Positions 16,203 through 23,862 of a stretch of 34,984 nt of DNA are shown piece by piece. Position 1 is the stretch's first letter, and each line of letters opens with the position of its first letter. The notes beneath the pieces are model-generated. The model was not told the origin of the DNA. It did not search any database and saw only the letters and a program-made list of their open reading frames with translations. A program made the position numbers and the translations under genes. The stretch lies in assembly GCA_030039755.1 (NCBI GenBank), contig JASHUY010000044.1:1-34984 (forward strand), given 5' to 3'. The DNA comes from Acidimicrobiales bacterium (lineage in GTDB: Bacteria > Actinomycetota > Acidimicrobiia > Acidimicrobiales > RAAP-2).

Positions 16203-17136
16203 TCCGGCTCACCCGGCCCGGGCTGCCGTCGTCGTGGTCGGATCGATCAACGTCGACCAGGTCGTGCGCATCGAGCACCGACCTGGGCCGGGCGAGACGG
16301 TGGACGACTCGACGATCGAGTACCACTCCGGCGGCAAGGGCGCGAACCAGGCGGTCGCCGCGGCCCGCTGCGGGGCGAGCGTGGCGATGGTGGGTCGGGT
16401 GGGAGACGACCCGCCCGGTCATGCGCAACGCGCCGCGCTGTCGGAGGAAGCGCTGGACGTCTCCTGCGTCGCCGTCACCGAAGGCGTGCCCACCGGCCTC
16501 GCCATCGTCATGGTGACGCCTGACGGCGAGAACTCGATCATCGTCACCCCCGGCGCCAACCGCTTCCTCGCCCCGACCGACATCGACGCCGCAGCGCCGC
16601 TCATCGCGGACGCCAAGGTGCTCGTCGCGCAGCTCGAAGTCCCCGTCGAGACGGTCGAGCACGCCGTCGCAGGTGCCGGTGCCCAGAGCGTCGTCGTGCT
16701 CAATTCGGCTCCGTTCCGGGAACTTCCGGCCCCGGTCCTCGCCGCGACCACGGTCCTCGTCGCCAACGGAGTCGAAGCCGCCGCCCTCGCCGGCCGCCCC
16801 GTCGGGAACCCCGACGACGCCTTCGATGCCGCGACGCGCATCGTGAGCCTCGGTCCCCGCTACGCGGTCGTGACCCTGGGTCCCCTCGGGGCGGTCGTCC
16901 TCGGAGCACGGGAGCGGGCACACGTCCCCGCCCGGGAGGTGCACGTCCTCGACACCACCGGTGCGGGAGACGCGTTCGTCGGCGCGTTGGCGGCGGCACT
17001 CTCCAAGGGACGCGACGTCGTGGACGCGGTGCGCGTCGGGGTCGACGTCGGCTCTGCGACGACGACGAGCCGCGGGGCCCGCGCGGTCGTCCCCGACGAC
17101 CTCCGGCGGGAGCTCTCGCGTCCGGTCTCGCCGTGA
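16192..17136 (+). CDS. PfkB-family sugar kinase, ribokinase-like
   Basis: A 314-residue kinase. The N-terminus VVVVGSINVDQVVRIEHRPGPGETV and GGKGANQAVAAARCGA (residues 47-62) are ribokinase hallmarks. NGVEAAALAG is the NxxE region, and DTTGAGDAFVGALAAA holds the catalytic base D260. It phosphorylates a pentose, most simply ribose to ribose 5-phosphate. The GTG start lies 11 bases inside the ATPase gene. With the nucleoside hydrolase downstream, the pair would turn imported nucleoside into free base plus ribose 5-phosphate. Confidence 0.9.
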   Translation: MTRSPAHPARAAVVVVGSINVDQVVRIEHRPGPGETVDDSTIEYHSGGKGANQAVAAARCGASVAMVGRVGDDPPGHAQRAALSEEALDVSCVAVTEGVPTGLAIVMVTPDGENSIIVTPGANRFLAPTDIDAAAPLIADAKVLVAQLEVPVETVEHAVAGAGAQSVVVLNSAPFRELPAPVLAATTVLVANGVEAAALAGRPVGNPDDAFDAATRIVSLGPRYAVVTLGPLGAVVLGARERAHVPAREVHVLDTTGAGDAFVGALAAALSKGRDVVDAVRVGVDVGSATTTSRGARAVVPDDLRRELSRPVSP

Positions 17137-17219
17137 CGCAGGGCCCGGCGATGCGCTCCGTCCTGTTCCGTCCGTCTTCTAGCCTGGGTCGCCGTATGGG
17201 GCCCCGACCAGCTCACGCG

Positions 17220-17240
17220 TCACCGGTCCCCGCCCGGTGA
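17220..17240 (+). promoter_or_regulatory. Hairpin covering the start codon of the nucleoside hydrolase gene
   Basis: TCACCGG (17220-17226) and CCGGTGA (17234-17240) form a perfect 7-bp stem around a 7-base loop. The right arm contains the GTG start codon (17237-17239), and no ribosome site is visible. Folding would limit initiation unless opened by a ribosome or ligand. Confidence 0.4.
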
Positions 17241-18244
17241 CGGCCGTGCACGGGCCGCCGGGGACCGGGGCCCCGCGCAAGGTCCTCCTCGACTGTGACC
17301 CGGGGCACGACGACGCGTTCGCGATCACCCTCGCCGCCGGCAGCCCGGCGATCGAGCTGGTCGCGATCACGACCGTCGCCGGTAACCAGACGGTCGACAA
17401 GACGACGCGCAACGCCTGCGTGATGTGCACGTTGCTCGGTCTCGCCGACACCCCCGTCGTCGCCGGATGCGAGGGACCGCTCATCCGGGCGCTCCGCACG
17501 GCACCCGAGTTCCACGGACCCTCGGGTCTCGACGGTCCACGGCCTGTCGAGCCGCGCGTCGTGCCGACCCCCGGCCACGCCGTCGACCGGATCGTCGACA
17601 CGGTGTTGGCGAGCCCCGGTGAGATCACGCTCGTCGCGACCGGGCCTCTCACCAACGTGGCGATGGCCCTGCGCAAGGCGCCGGCGATCGCCGGGGCGGT
17701 GCGCGAGGTGGTCATCATGGGCGGCTCGTACTCCCGGGGGAACGTCACGCCCGCGGCCGAGTTCAACATCTACGTGGACCCGGAGGCCGCACGGGTGGTC
17801 TTCGAGGCTCCCTGGCGGCTCACCATGATGGGCCTCGATCTCACGCACCAGGCGACGTTCACCGACGTCGAGGAACGGCGGCTCGAGCAGATCGGGACCA
17901 CGCTCAGCCGCTTTCTCATCGACCTCATGCGGTACTTCAAGAACGCGTACCGGTCCGCGGCCGGGATGGAGGATCCCCCTGTCCACGACCCGTGTGCCGT
18001 CGCCTACGTGATCGACCCGACGCTGTTCGAGGTGGCCGGCGCGCACGTGGAGGTCGAGACGAACGGCCTGTGGGCGTCGGGGATGACGGTGACGGACTTC
18101 AAGGCTGCGGGCCCCGGGCCGGGCCGTGTCGACGTCGGGACGGAGCTCGACCGCCCGGGTTTCTGGGATCTCGTGATCTCGGCCGTCGAGAGGATCGGGG
18201 AAGTTCCCGTGAGCACCTCCCCCACCGGCGGCGTCGAGCCGTAG
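17237..18244 (+). CDS. Inosine/uridine-preferring nucleoside hydrolase family protein
   Basis: A 335-residue N-ribohydrolase that splits nucleosides into base and ribose using a bound calcium ion. The N-terminal aspartate cluster is LLDCDPGHDDAFA (D19, D21, D25, D26). EFHGPSGLDG, ATGPLTNVA (N140), MGGSYSRGN, AEFNIYVDPEAA (E175, N177) and PVHDPCAVAY (H250, D251) are the other family motifs, all intact. The GTG start is the only candidate after the in-frame stop at 17180. Nucleoside hydrolase, PfkB kinase and importer in one operon define a nucleoside salvage route. Base preference cannot be read. Confidence 0.93.
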   Translation: MTAVHGPPGTGAPRKVLLDCDPGHDDAFAITLAAGSPAIELVAITTVAGNQTVDKTTRNACVMCTLLGLADTPVVAGCEGPLIRALRTAPEFHGPSGLDGPRPVEPRVVPTPGHAVDRIVDTVLASPGEITLVATGPLTNVAMALRKAPAIAGAVREVVIMGGSYSRGNVTPAAEFNIYVDPEAARVVFEAPWRLTMMGLDLTHQATFTDVEERRLEQIGTTLSRFLIDLMRYFKNAYRSAAGMEDPPVHDPCAVAYVIDPTLFEVAGAHVEVETNGLWASGMTVTDFKAAGPGPGRVDVGTELDRPGFWDLVISAVERIGEVPVSTSPTGGVEP

Positions 18245-18259
18245 GTCCGTCCGACGGAC
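18245..18259. other. Short dyad after the nucleoside hydrolase gene
   Basis: GTCCGT-CCG-ACGGAC is a perfect 6-bp inverted repeat directly after the stop codon, upstream of the larger terminator hairpin. Confidence 0.35.
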
Positions 18260-18273
18260 GGCACGGCACGGGA

Positions 18274-18304
18274 CGGCACGGGGGAACGGAGCCCCCCCGT
18301 GCCG
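18274..18304. terminator. Bidirectional terminator hairpin between convergent operons
   Basis: CGGCACGGGGG (18274-18284) pairs perfectly with CCCCCGTGCCG (18294-18304) around a 9-base loop. It fills the 69-base gap between the rightward nucleoside operon and the leftward acyl-CoA operon. There is no T-tract, which is common in high-GC actinobacteria. Confidence 0.75.
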
Positions 18305-18313
18305 CGCACGCGC

Positions 18314-20203
18314 CTACGACGACCAGTACCAGCTCGCCGGTGTGATCTGGCCGATCGGGTCGAGCGGGAGGACGCCCTTCAAGCCTTTGTGGATCTCGGA
18401 GATCGACACCGGGAACTTCGGCTCCCAGAGCACGGGCAGCTGCTCTGAGAGGTAGTTCTCCATCTTTGTGAGCGTCACCTCCGTGAGCTGGGTCGCCCGG
18501 ATGAGCGCGTCCGCCGTCGGTGTCGAGTAGCTCCCGTAGTTCGTGAACGCGCCGGTCGAGAAGACGACCGGCTCGGTCGGGAAGCCTGTGTCGGTGTACC
18601 CGCCCCAGTCGGCGAGCTCCCACGCGCATCCCTTGGGGCACGGCACCGCGGTGCCGACCACCGAGTCGAAGGACTCCGGGCGTGGCGACACCTGGATCCC
18701 GGCCTTCGACCAGCTGGAGAACTCCGCCGTCACGAGGGTCTGGAGCTCCGATGTCCCGCTCAGGTAGAGCATGTCGAACGAGAGCTTCGCGCCCTTGCTG
18801 ATGCCCTTGCCGCAGTCGTGGCTGCCGGTTCCCGGTTTGACGCACGTGTCGACACCTCGCGACACGACCTTCCAGCCGTGGGACTTGAGGAGCGCGGTCG
18901 CCTTCGAGGGGTCGTAGGGGTAGGGGTTGGACTCCTCGTACTTGGACGTGTACGGGTTCTTCGGCAGGATCGGGACCGGACCGTAGTCCGGCGCCGCGTA
19001 GCCCTTGGCCACGGCCTTGATGTACAGCGGCTGGTCGACCAGGTCCTGCATGGCCTGGCGGAAGTAGAGCTGGGAGAAGATCTTGCTGGCCTCTCCGCCG
19101 TCGCCGTTCGACTTGAAGTTGTACGCCGTGAAGCTGATCTGGAAGCCGTTCCAGGGCACCAGGTCGAATGTCTTTGTCAGGCGCGGGTTGTTCGGGCCCC
19201 CTTTCACCGGTGTGGACGCATCGGCGGTGACGTCGACCGTCGGCAGGTAGCCGAAGTCCACCTCCCCGCCGACGAGGCCGTTGTACTCGGCGCTGCCTGT
19301 CGTGAACGGCTTCTCCTCGAACTCCTTGTACTTCGGCTTGTTGGGCCCGGAGTACGTCGGGTTCGGAGCCATCGTGATGAACCCTGTCACTGCGTACGAC
19401 GTCAGGTGGAACGGCCCGTCGACCACCTGCCAGAGCGGGTTGGTCGCGTACGTCGGCAGCGCGTCATTCGACTTTGTCGGGTGTGTGGGTGTGAACCCCG
19501 CCTGCTGCGACAAGAAGCGGTACACGGCGGCACACTTGGCGTCGGCCGTGCCGTACGGGGCCGTCGCGCAGCCGCCCGAGCCCGCCGCCGCCTTGGTGGA
19601 CGTCTTTGTCCAGGCGAGCGGCATCGGCACCGGCTCCCACAGCTGGTCGTCGGTGAACCACTCCGGGTTGACGGACCGGGTCAGCGTGAAGACGAGCGTG
19701 GTCGGGTTCTTCACTGTGACCGACGCGATCGTTGTCGGGATCGACAGCCCTCCGGGGAAGTAGTTCCCGTAGTTGTCCTTCTCCGCGTGGAGCATGTTGA
19801 ACCAGAACATGACGTTGGCGTCGTCGAGCGTGGTGCCGTCCGACCACCGGTACGGCTTGAGGACGATGGTCACCTTCTTGTCGTCGTCGGAGTACCTGGG
19901 GGGCTGGGCCACCGAGAGTGTCGGGTTCAACGCCTCGGTCTGTGTCTTCCCCCCGAAGAAGTAGAGGGAGCGGAACATGAGGCTCTGGAAGTCGTACAGG
20001 TTCAGGATCGTGTCCTCCGCGCCGCCGTAGAAGGGCAGGATGTAGTCGGGCACGCTCGACGGGGGCTCCGCCCACGTGACCACGTTGTGTGTCACGGCGG
20101 CACCGCCCTGTGGCGACGCGATCGCGACGCTGCCCATCGCCGCGATCCCCACGGCCGCGAGCCCGCAGCCGACGAGCCGCGCCCTTTCCTTCACACGGTG
20201 CAT
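18314..20203 (-). CDS. ABC transporter substrate-binding protein, family 5 (peptide/nickel type)
   Basis: A 629-residue exported protein. The ATG at 20203 is preceded by AAGGAG. The signal segment (LVGCGLAAVGIAAMGSVAIAS) contains a cysteine at residue 13, too early and before the hydrophobic core, so it is not a lipobox. The SBP_bac_5 layout is clear: RYSDDDKKVTIVLKPYRWSDGTTLDDANVMFWFNML, TTLVFTLTRSVNPEWF, a C-terminal YFRQAMQDLVDQPLYIKAVAKGYA and WGGYTDTGF. Members bind peptides, sugars or opines. No permease or ATPase gene is adjacent. It is the last gene of an acyl-CoA operon, so the ligand may be the compound that operon degrades. Confidence 0.9.
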   Translation of the reverse strand: MHRVKERARLVGCGLAAVGIAAMGSVAIASPQGGAAVTHNVVTWAEPPSSVPDYILPFYGGAEDTILNLYDFQSLMFRSLYFFGGKTQTEALNPTLSVAQPPRYSDDDKKVTIVLKPYRWSDGTTLDDANVMFWFNMLHAEKDNYGNYFPGGLSIPTTIASVTVKNPTTLVFTLTRSVNPEWFTDDQLWEPVPMPLAWTKTSTKAAAGSGGCATAPYGTADAKCAAVYRFLSQQAGFTPTHPTKSNDALPTYATNPLWQVVDGPFHLTSYAVTGFITMAPNPTYSGPNKPKYKEFEEKPFTTGSAEYNGLVGGEVDFGYLPTVDVTADASTPVKGGPNNPRLTKTFDLVPWNGFQISFTAYNFKSNGDGGEASKIFSQLYFRQAMQDLVDQPLYIKAVAKGYAAPDYGPVPILPKNPYTSKYEESNPYPYDPSKATALLKSHGWKVVSRGVDTCVKPGTGSHDCGKGISKGAKLSFDMLYLSGTSELQTLVTAEFSSWSKAGIQVSPRPESFDSVVGTAVPCPKGCAWELADWGGYTDTGFPTEPVVFSTGAFTNYGSYSTPTADALIRATQLTEVTLTKMENYLSEQLPVLWEPKFPVSISEIHKGLKGVLPLDPIGQITPASWYWSS

Positions 20204-20214
20204 GTTCCTCTCCT

Positions 20215-20265
20215 TTTTCACCGACGCACGCTTTTCACCGACGCATACTTTTCACCAACGCACGC
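20215..20265. repeat. Three tandem copies of a 17-base repeat before the family 5 binding-protein gene
   Basis: The unit TTTTCACCGACGCACGC occurs at 20215-20231, with two changes at 20232-20248 (CATAC ending) and one change at 20249-20265 (CCAACG). Read on the minus strand each copy gives GGTGAAAA, and the copy nearest the gene runs into its AAGGAG ribosome site. Confidence 0.95.
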
Positions 20266-20289
20266 TTCCTTCGTGTTCCGACGCGAACC

Positions 20290-20925
20290 TCATGAGCGGA
20301 GGACCACCTCGCGCCCCGACGGGCCCACCAGGACGGCTTCGAGCCCCGGTGTCTCCGCCGCCGAGACCGGGAGCTCCACGCCGACGGCCCGCAATTGTCC
20401 CTGAATTCTTATCGGATCGCTAGCAAAGGTGCGGAATTGCACGAGCCGTACGCCGCCGGGGGCTCGCTCGGAGGGGTGCGGGGTGCTTCCCCAGTCGATG
20501 AGGAAGGGCAGGACCGCAAGCCCGTCCTCACGCGCCCTCAGGGTCGCCATCCGCCATCGAACGTCGTCGCCGTCGGGGGTCCGCCGGCTGTGCGCCGTGA
20601 CGTTCCCGTAATCGATCCCCGCCGCACGTCCGTTGCGCACGGCGGTCTCGAGGTCGCCGGGGGCCACCGCCCAGGCCCGGAGCGCGGGTGCCGCCAGTGA
20701 GCCGATGCCATAGGGCGGCTCCTGCACCACATCCACCTGGGAGGGATCCGGGGCGATCACCTCGAGGTAGACCCCGGCACCGAGCGAGAGGAGCGCGTTG
20801 TGCGTCCCGAGGCCGGGGTGCCGGCCCCCGTAGACCGGACGCACGCCGGTGAGCCGCTCGACCTCGGCGATGCCGAGCTCGAGATCGGGGCTGCCGTACA
20901 GGAGATGGTCGACGGTGGCGTGCAC
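20290..20925 (-). CDS. Glyoxalase-like (VOC-type) domain protein
   Basis: A 211-residue protein. VDHLLYGSPDLELGIAEVERLTGVRPVYGGRHPGLGTHNALLSLGAGVYLEVIAPDP is the start of a Glyoxalase_3-type vicinal-oxygen-chelate fold, with H7 and the glutamate of YLEVI as candidate metal ligands. A second module carries ATLRAREDGLAVLPFLIDWG. Such proteins range from lactoylglutathione-lyase relatives to epimerases and extradiol enzymes, so the reaction is not predicted. The start is a GTG, 20 bases after the thioesterase gene. Confidence 0.75.
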   Translation of the reverse strand: MHATVDHLLYGSPDLELGIAEVERLTGVRPVYGGRHPGLGTHNALLSLGAGVYLEVIAPDPSQVDVVQEPPYGIGSLAAPALRAWAVAPGDLETAVRNGRAAGIDYGNVTAHSRRTPDGDDVRWRMATLRAREDGLAVLPFLIDWGSTPHPSERAPGGVRLVQFRTFASDPIRIQGQLRAVGVELPVSAAETPGLEAVLVGPSGREVVLRS

Positions 20926-20945
20926 CTACGCGCCCCGGTCGTTCC

Positions 20946-21341
20946 TCAGCCGGCCCGCACGAAGGTGCCCACCGCAGAGGCGAGGAGGCGGCCGCTCCCG
21001 CGTTCGGCGAGCTCCGCCCTCGCGCGTCCGATTCGACGACCTGCCTGGACGACGTGGCCGCTGACCTCGAGCGGGGCGACCGGCGCGGGGCGTAGGTAGT
21101 CGATCCGCAGGTCGACCGTGCTCCAGTCGGCCCCGGTCGAGTCGATCAGCGCGAAGGTCGCCGCCGTGTCGAGGATGGTGGCGACCACGCCGCCGTGCAG
21201 GACGTCGCGCTCGTCGGTCGTGTGCTCAGGACCCGGCGACGCGTCGAAGACGACGCCTGCTTGCGCGGCACGGGCCCGTAGCCCGAGCGCGCGGTGAACG
21301 GGCGAGGTGTCGACCAGGCGCTGCAGCTCCTCAGTCTCCAT
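20946..21341 (-). CDS. PaaI-type hotdog-fold acyl-CoA thioesterase
   Basis: A 131-residue hotdog protein with the PaaI signature LHGGVVATILDTAATFAL (H49, G50, G51; aspartate D58) and the strand STVDLRIDYLRPAP. These enzymes hydrolyse small or aromatic acyl-CoA esters, usually to free trapped CoA. The ATG lies 11 bases inside the end of the dehydrogenase gene, so the two are co-translated. In this operon it probably relieves CoA tied up by the acyl-CoA synthetase. Confidence 0.88.
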   Translation of the reverse strand: METEELQRLVDTSPVHRALGLRARAAQAGVVFDASPGPEHTTDERDVLHGGVVATILDTAATFALIDSTGADWSTVDLRIDYLRPAPVAPLEVSGHVVQAGRRIGRARAELAERGSGRLLASAVGTFVRAG

Positions 21342-22332
21342 CGACCACCACCACGACCTTCCCGATCGCGCGGCGTTCCTCGAGGTCGGCGACCGCCTCC
21401 CGCACCCGGGAGAGCGGGTAGACGGCGTGGATCACCGGTTCGAGCGTTCCCTCGTGCACCTCCCGCACGAGCACGAGCAGGTCGTCCCGGCTCCATCCGT
21501 CGGAACCCAGGATCGAGATCTCGCGGGTCCAGACGTAACGGAGGTCCGTCTCGACGAGGAACCCGGTGCTCGCGCCGCAGGTGACGAGACGACCGCTCCT
21601 CCGCACGGCCCGTACCGACTGGGGCCAGGTATCGGCGCCGAGGTAGTCGACGACGACGTCCGCGCCCGTCTTCGCCGTGAGCGCCCAGACCTGCGGGCCG
21701 AAGTCGCCGCCGGAGCTGTCGACGAGGTCGTCGGCTCCGAGCTCCGCGAGCTTCCCGAGCTTCTCCTTCGACGACGAGCAGGCGATGACCCGTGCACCCG
21801 CAGCCTTGGCGAGCTGGATGCAGCCGACGCCTACCCCGCCGGCGGCGCCGAGCACGACCACCGTCTCCCCCCGCTCGAGACCGGCACGCTCGAACAACAT
21901 GCGCCGGGCGGTGCCGTAGGCGATCGGGAGCGACGCGTAGCTGACCGCCGAGGTCTCGCCGTCGGCCGGGAGGGGGATCGCGTTCTCGGCGGGTGCGACC
22001 ACGTACTCCGCGAGGCCGCCCCAGAGGTCCTCGCCGAGCGCCTTGCGGTTCACCGAGGGATCGAGGAGGACCACGGTCCCGAGCGGCGGGCCCGTCACGC
22101 CATCGCCGAACGCGTCGACCACCCCGACGACGTCGCCGCCGGGGACGTGGGGAAGGTCGAGATGGATGCCCGGCATGCCGCGGCGCACGAACACGTCGAG
22201 CATGTTGAGCGCGCACGCGACCACCCGGACCCGGAGCCAGCCGGCTCGCGGCTCGGGGACCTCCGCCCAGCCGTACTCGAGGTTCTCCGGCCCGCCGTGG
22301 GCGGTCACGAGCGCGGCGCGCATGCGGCTCAC
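21331..22332 (-). CDS. Zinc-free quinone-oxidoreductase-like medium-chain dehydrogenase
   Basis: A 333-residue MDR-family NADPH-dependent enzyme. It has the GroES-like N-terminal domain (VVACALNMLDVFVRRGMPG, PHVPGGDVVGVV) and a Rossmann motif VLGAAGGVGVGCIQLAKAAGA (from about 160). The cysteine/histidine set for structural and catalytic zinc is absent, so it belongs with quinone oxidoreductases and enoyl reductases. The GTG at 22332 overlaps the synthetase stop as GTGA and is preferred over the ATG at 22323. It probably reduces an enone or enoyl-CoA in the same pathway. Confidence 0.9.
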   Translation of the reverse strand: MSRMRAALVTAHGGPENLEYGWAEVPEPRAGWLRVRVVACALNMLDVFVRRGMPGIHLDLPHVPGGDVVGVVDAFGDGVTGPPLGTVVLLDPSVNRKALGEDLWGGLAEYVVAPAENAIPLPADGETSAVSYASLPIAYGTARRMLFERAGLERGETVVVLGAAGGVGVGCIQLAKAAGARVIACSSSKEKLGKLAELGADDLVDSSGGDFGPQVWALTAKTGADVVVDYLGADTWPQSVRAVRRSGRLVTCGASTGFLVETDLRYVWTREISILGSDGWSRDDLLVLVREVHEGTLEPVIHAVYPLSRVREAVADLEERRAIGKVVVVVDGD

Positions 22333-23840
22333 GGCCGAGCCCCCGCGAGGGTCTCCGCCTGCTGCTCGAGCTTCGAGCGGTCGAGCTTTCCCGCACCCGT
22401 CAACGGGAGCTCGTCGACGAACTCGACCACCCGTGGATAGGCGTAGTGCGGTCCGACCGAGTGGAAGAAGGTCGTGAGCTCCTCGCCGCTCGTCGCGCCC
22501 GGGCTGTGCAGGACGACGAAGGCGACCGGGATGCTGCCCTTGTCCGGGTGCGGCGCGCCGACGACCGCGACATCGCGCACCTGGGGATGGCGGAGGAGGA
22601 GCTGCTCCACCTCCTTCGGGTACACGTTCTCGCCACCCACGTTGATGAGGTCGTCCGCGCGGCCCATGAAGTAGAAGTAGCCGTCGGCGTCGCGGCGCAT
22701 GAGGTCCCGGGTGGCGAGCCAACCGTCGCGGATCCGCTCCGCCGTGACCTCCGGGAGGCCGAAGTACCCCGGGGTGACGCCCGGGTTCTTCACCCACAGC
22801 TCGCCGACCTCTCCGATCGGCACCTGGGTCTCGCCGTCGGGCTCCCTGAGCTGCACCTCGCAGCCGGGGATCGGGATGCCGACCGATCCGAGCTTGTTGA
22901 TCCCCCAGCGCGGCGTGAGGAGGACGTCGGGACCGCCCTCGGTGAGACCGTACCCCTCGGTGATCGGCGCGCCGAACACCTCCTGGAACTGCTCGAGGAG
23001 ATCCACGGTCACCGGGGCGGAACCGGCGCTCGCGAACCGGACCGACGACACGTCGGAGCGGGCGAGCTCCTCGGTCTCGTGCAGCAGCAACCGGTACATC
23101 GCGGGCACACCGCTCAGGTACGTCACCCGGTAGCGATCGACCGCCCGCAGGACCGCGACGGGATCGAAACCGGGGAGGACGACGCACTGCCCACCGGCCA
23201 GCAGGATCGCCTTGAGCGTCATCGCGGCGTTCTTGTGGAAGAGCGGCGCGGCCAAGAGCGCGACGTCCGTCTCGTCGAAGAAGTAGATCTTCCGCAGGAC
23301 GTCGGCGCACCAGAGCTGTCCACCGTGGGTCAGCGGGACTCCCTTCGGCCTGCCGGTCGACCCCGAGGTGTAGGGCTGCATGCAGACGTCGTCCGTGGAG
23401 TACGCGGGGCGGGACAGCAGCCTGTCGGCCTGCTGCAGTTCGTCGGGACCCGCGACGAACTCGCACGACGTCACGTGGGCGACCAGCTCGTCCGCGCGAT
23501 CCGCCTGCTGGGGGCCCGCGAGGATCCCCCGGCAGCCGGCGTCGGCCAGGACGTACTCCAACGTCTCGTCGTTCTGACGGACGTTCAGCGGGACGGCGAC
23601 CGCCCCGGCGCGCATCGTGCCGAGGAAGGCCTCCACGTACGTGACGTGGTTGGACCAGAGGAGCCCGACCCGGTCGCCGGGCCTCACGCCGCGCTGCGCG
23701 AGCCAACCGGCCACCCGGTCCGCACGCTCGTCGAGCTCGCCGTAGCTGAACACGAGACCGTCCTGGGCGAGCGCGGGCCTCTGCGGGTGGAGCTTGACGG
23801 CGTCCGCGGTGAGGAACCCGAGGTGGTCGAGCGTGGTCAC
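22329..23840 (-). CDS. AMP-forming acyl-CoA synthetase (ANL superfamily)
   Basis: A 503-residue adenylate-forming ligase that turns a carboxylic acid, ATP and CoA into acyl-CoA and AMP. The phosphate loop is YTSGSTGRPKG (157-167), the adenine motif is ITEGYGLTEGG, the hinge region is ADGYFYFMGRADDLINVGGENVYPKEVE, and the catalytic C-terminal lysine is K485 in PLTGAGKLDRSK. The size and motifs fit medium-chain, long-chain or aromatic acid ligases. The GTG start lies 22 bases after the hydrolase gene. Confidence 0.93.
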   Translation of the reverse strand: MTTLDHLGFLTADAVKLHPQRPALAQDGLVFSYGELDERADRVAGWLAQRGVRPGDRVGLLWSNHVTYVEAFLGTMRAGAVAVPLNVRQNDETLEYVLADAGCRGILAGPQQADRADELVAHVTSCEFVAGPDELQQADRLLSRPAYSTDDVCMQPYTSGSTGRPKGVPLTHGGQLWCADVLRKIYFFDETDVALLAAPLFHKNAAMTLKAILLAGGQCVVLPGFDPVAVLRAVDRYRVTYLSGVPAMYRLLLHETEELARSDVSSVRFASAGSAPVTVDLLEQFQEVFGAPITEGYGLTEGGPDVLLTPRWGINKLGSVGIPIPGCEVQLREPDGETQVPIGEVGELWVKNPGVTPGYFGLPEVTAERIRDGWLATRDLMRRDADGYFYFMGRADDLINVGGENVYPKEVEQLLLRHPQVRDVAVVGAPHPDKGSIPVAFVVLHSPGATSGEELTTFFHSVGPHYAYPRVVEFVDELPLTGAGKLDRSKLEQQAETLAGARP

Positions 23841-23862
23841 GATCCCCGTCCCGCGCGTGCGG

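Noticed and set aside
18326-18331. Cysteine in LVGC of the family 5 binding protein as a lipobox
   Set aside because: The cysteine (residue 13 of the protein encoded at 18314-20203) precedes the hydrophobic core, so it cannot be a normal lipoprotein cleavage site.
21146-22396. Minus-strand open frame of 416 codons overlapping the dehydrogenase and thioesterase
   Set aside because: Different frame from the two well-supported genes and highly arginine-rich.
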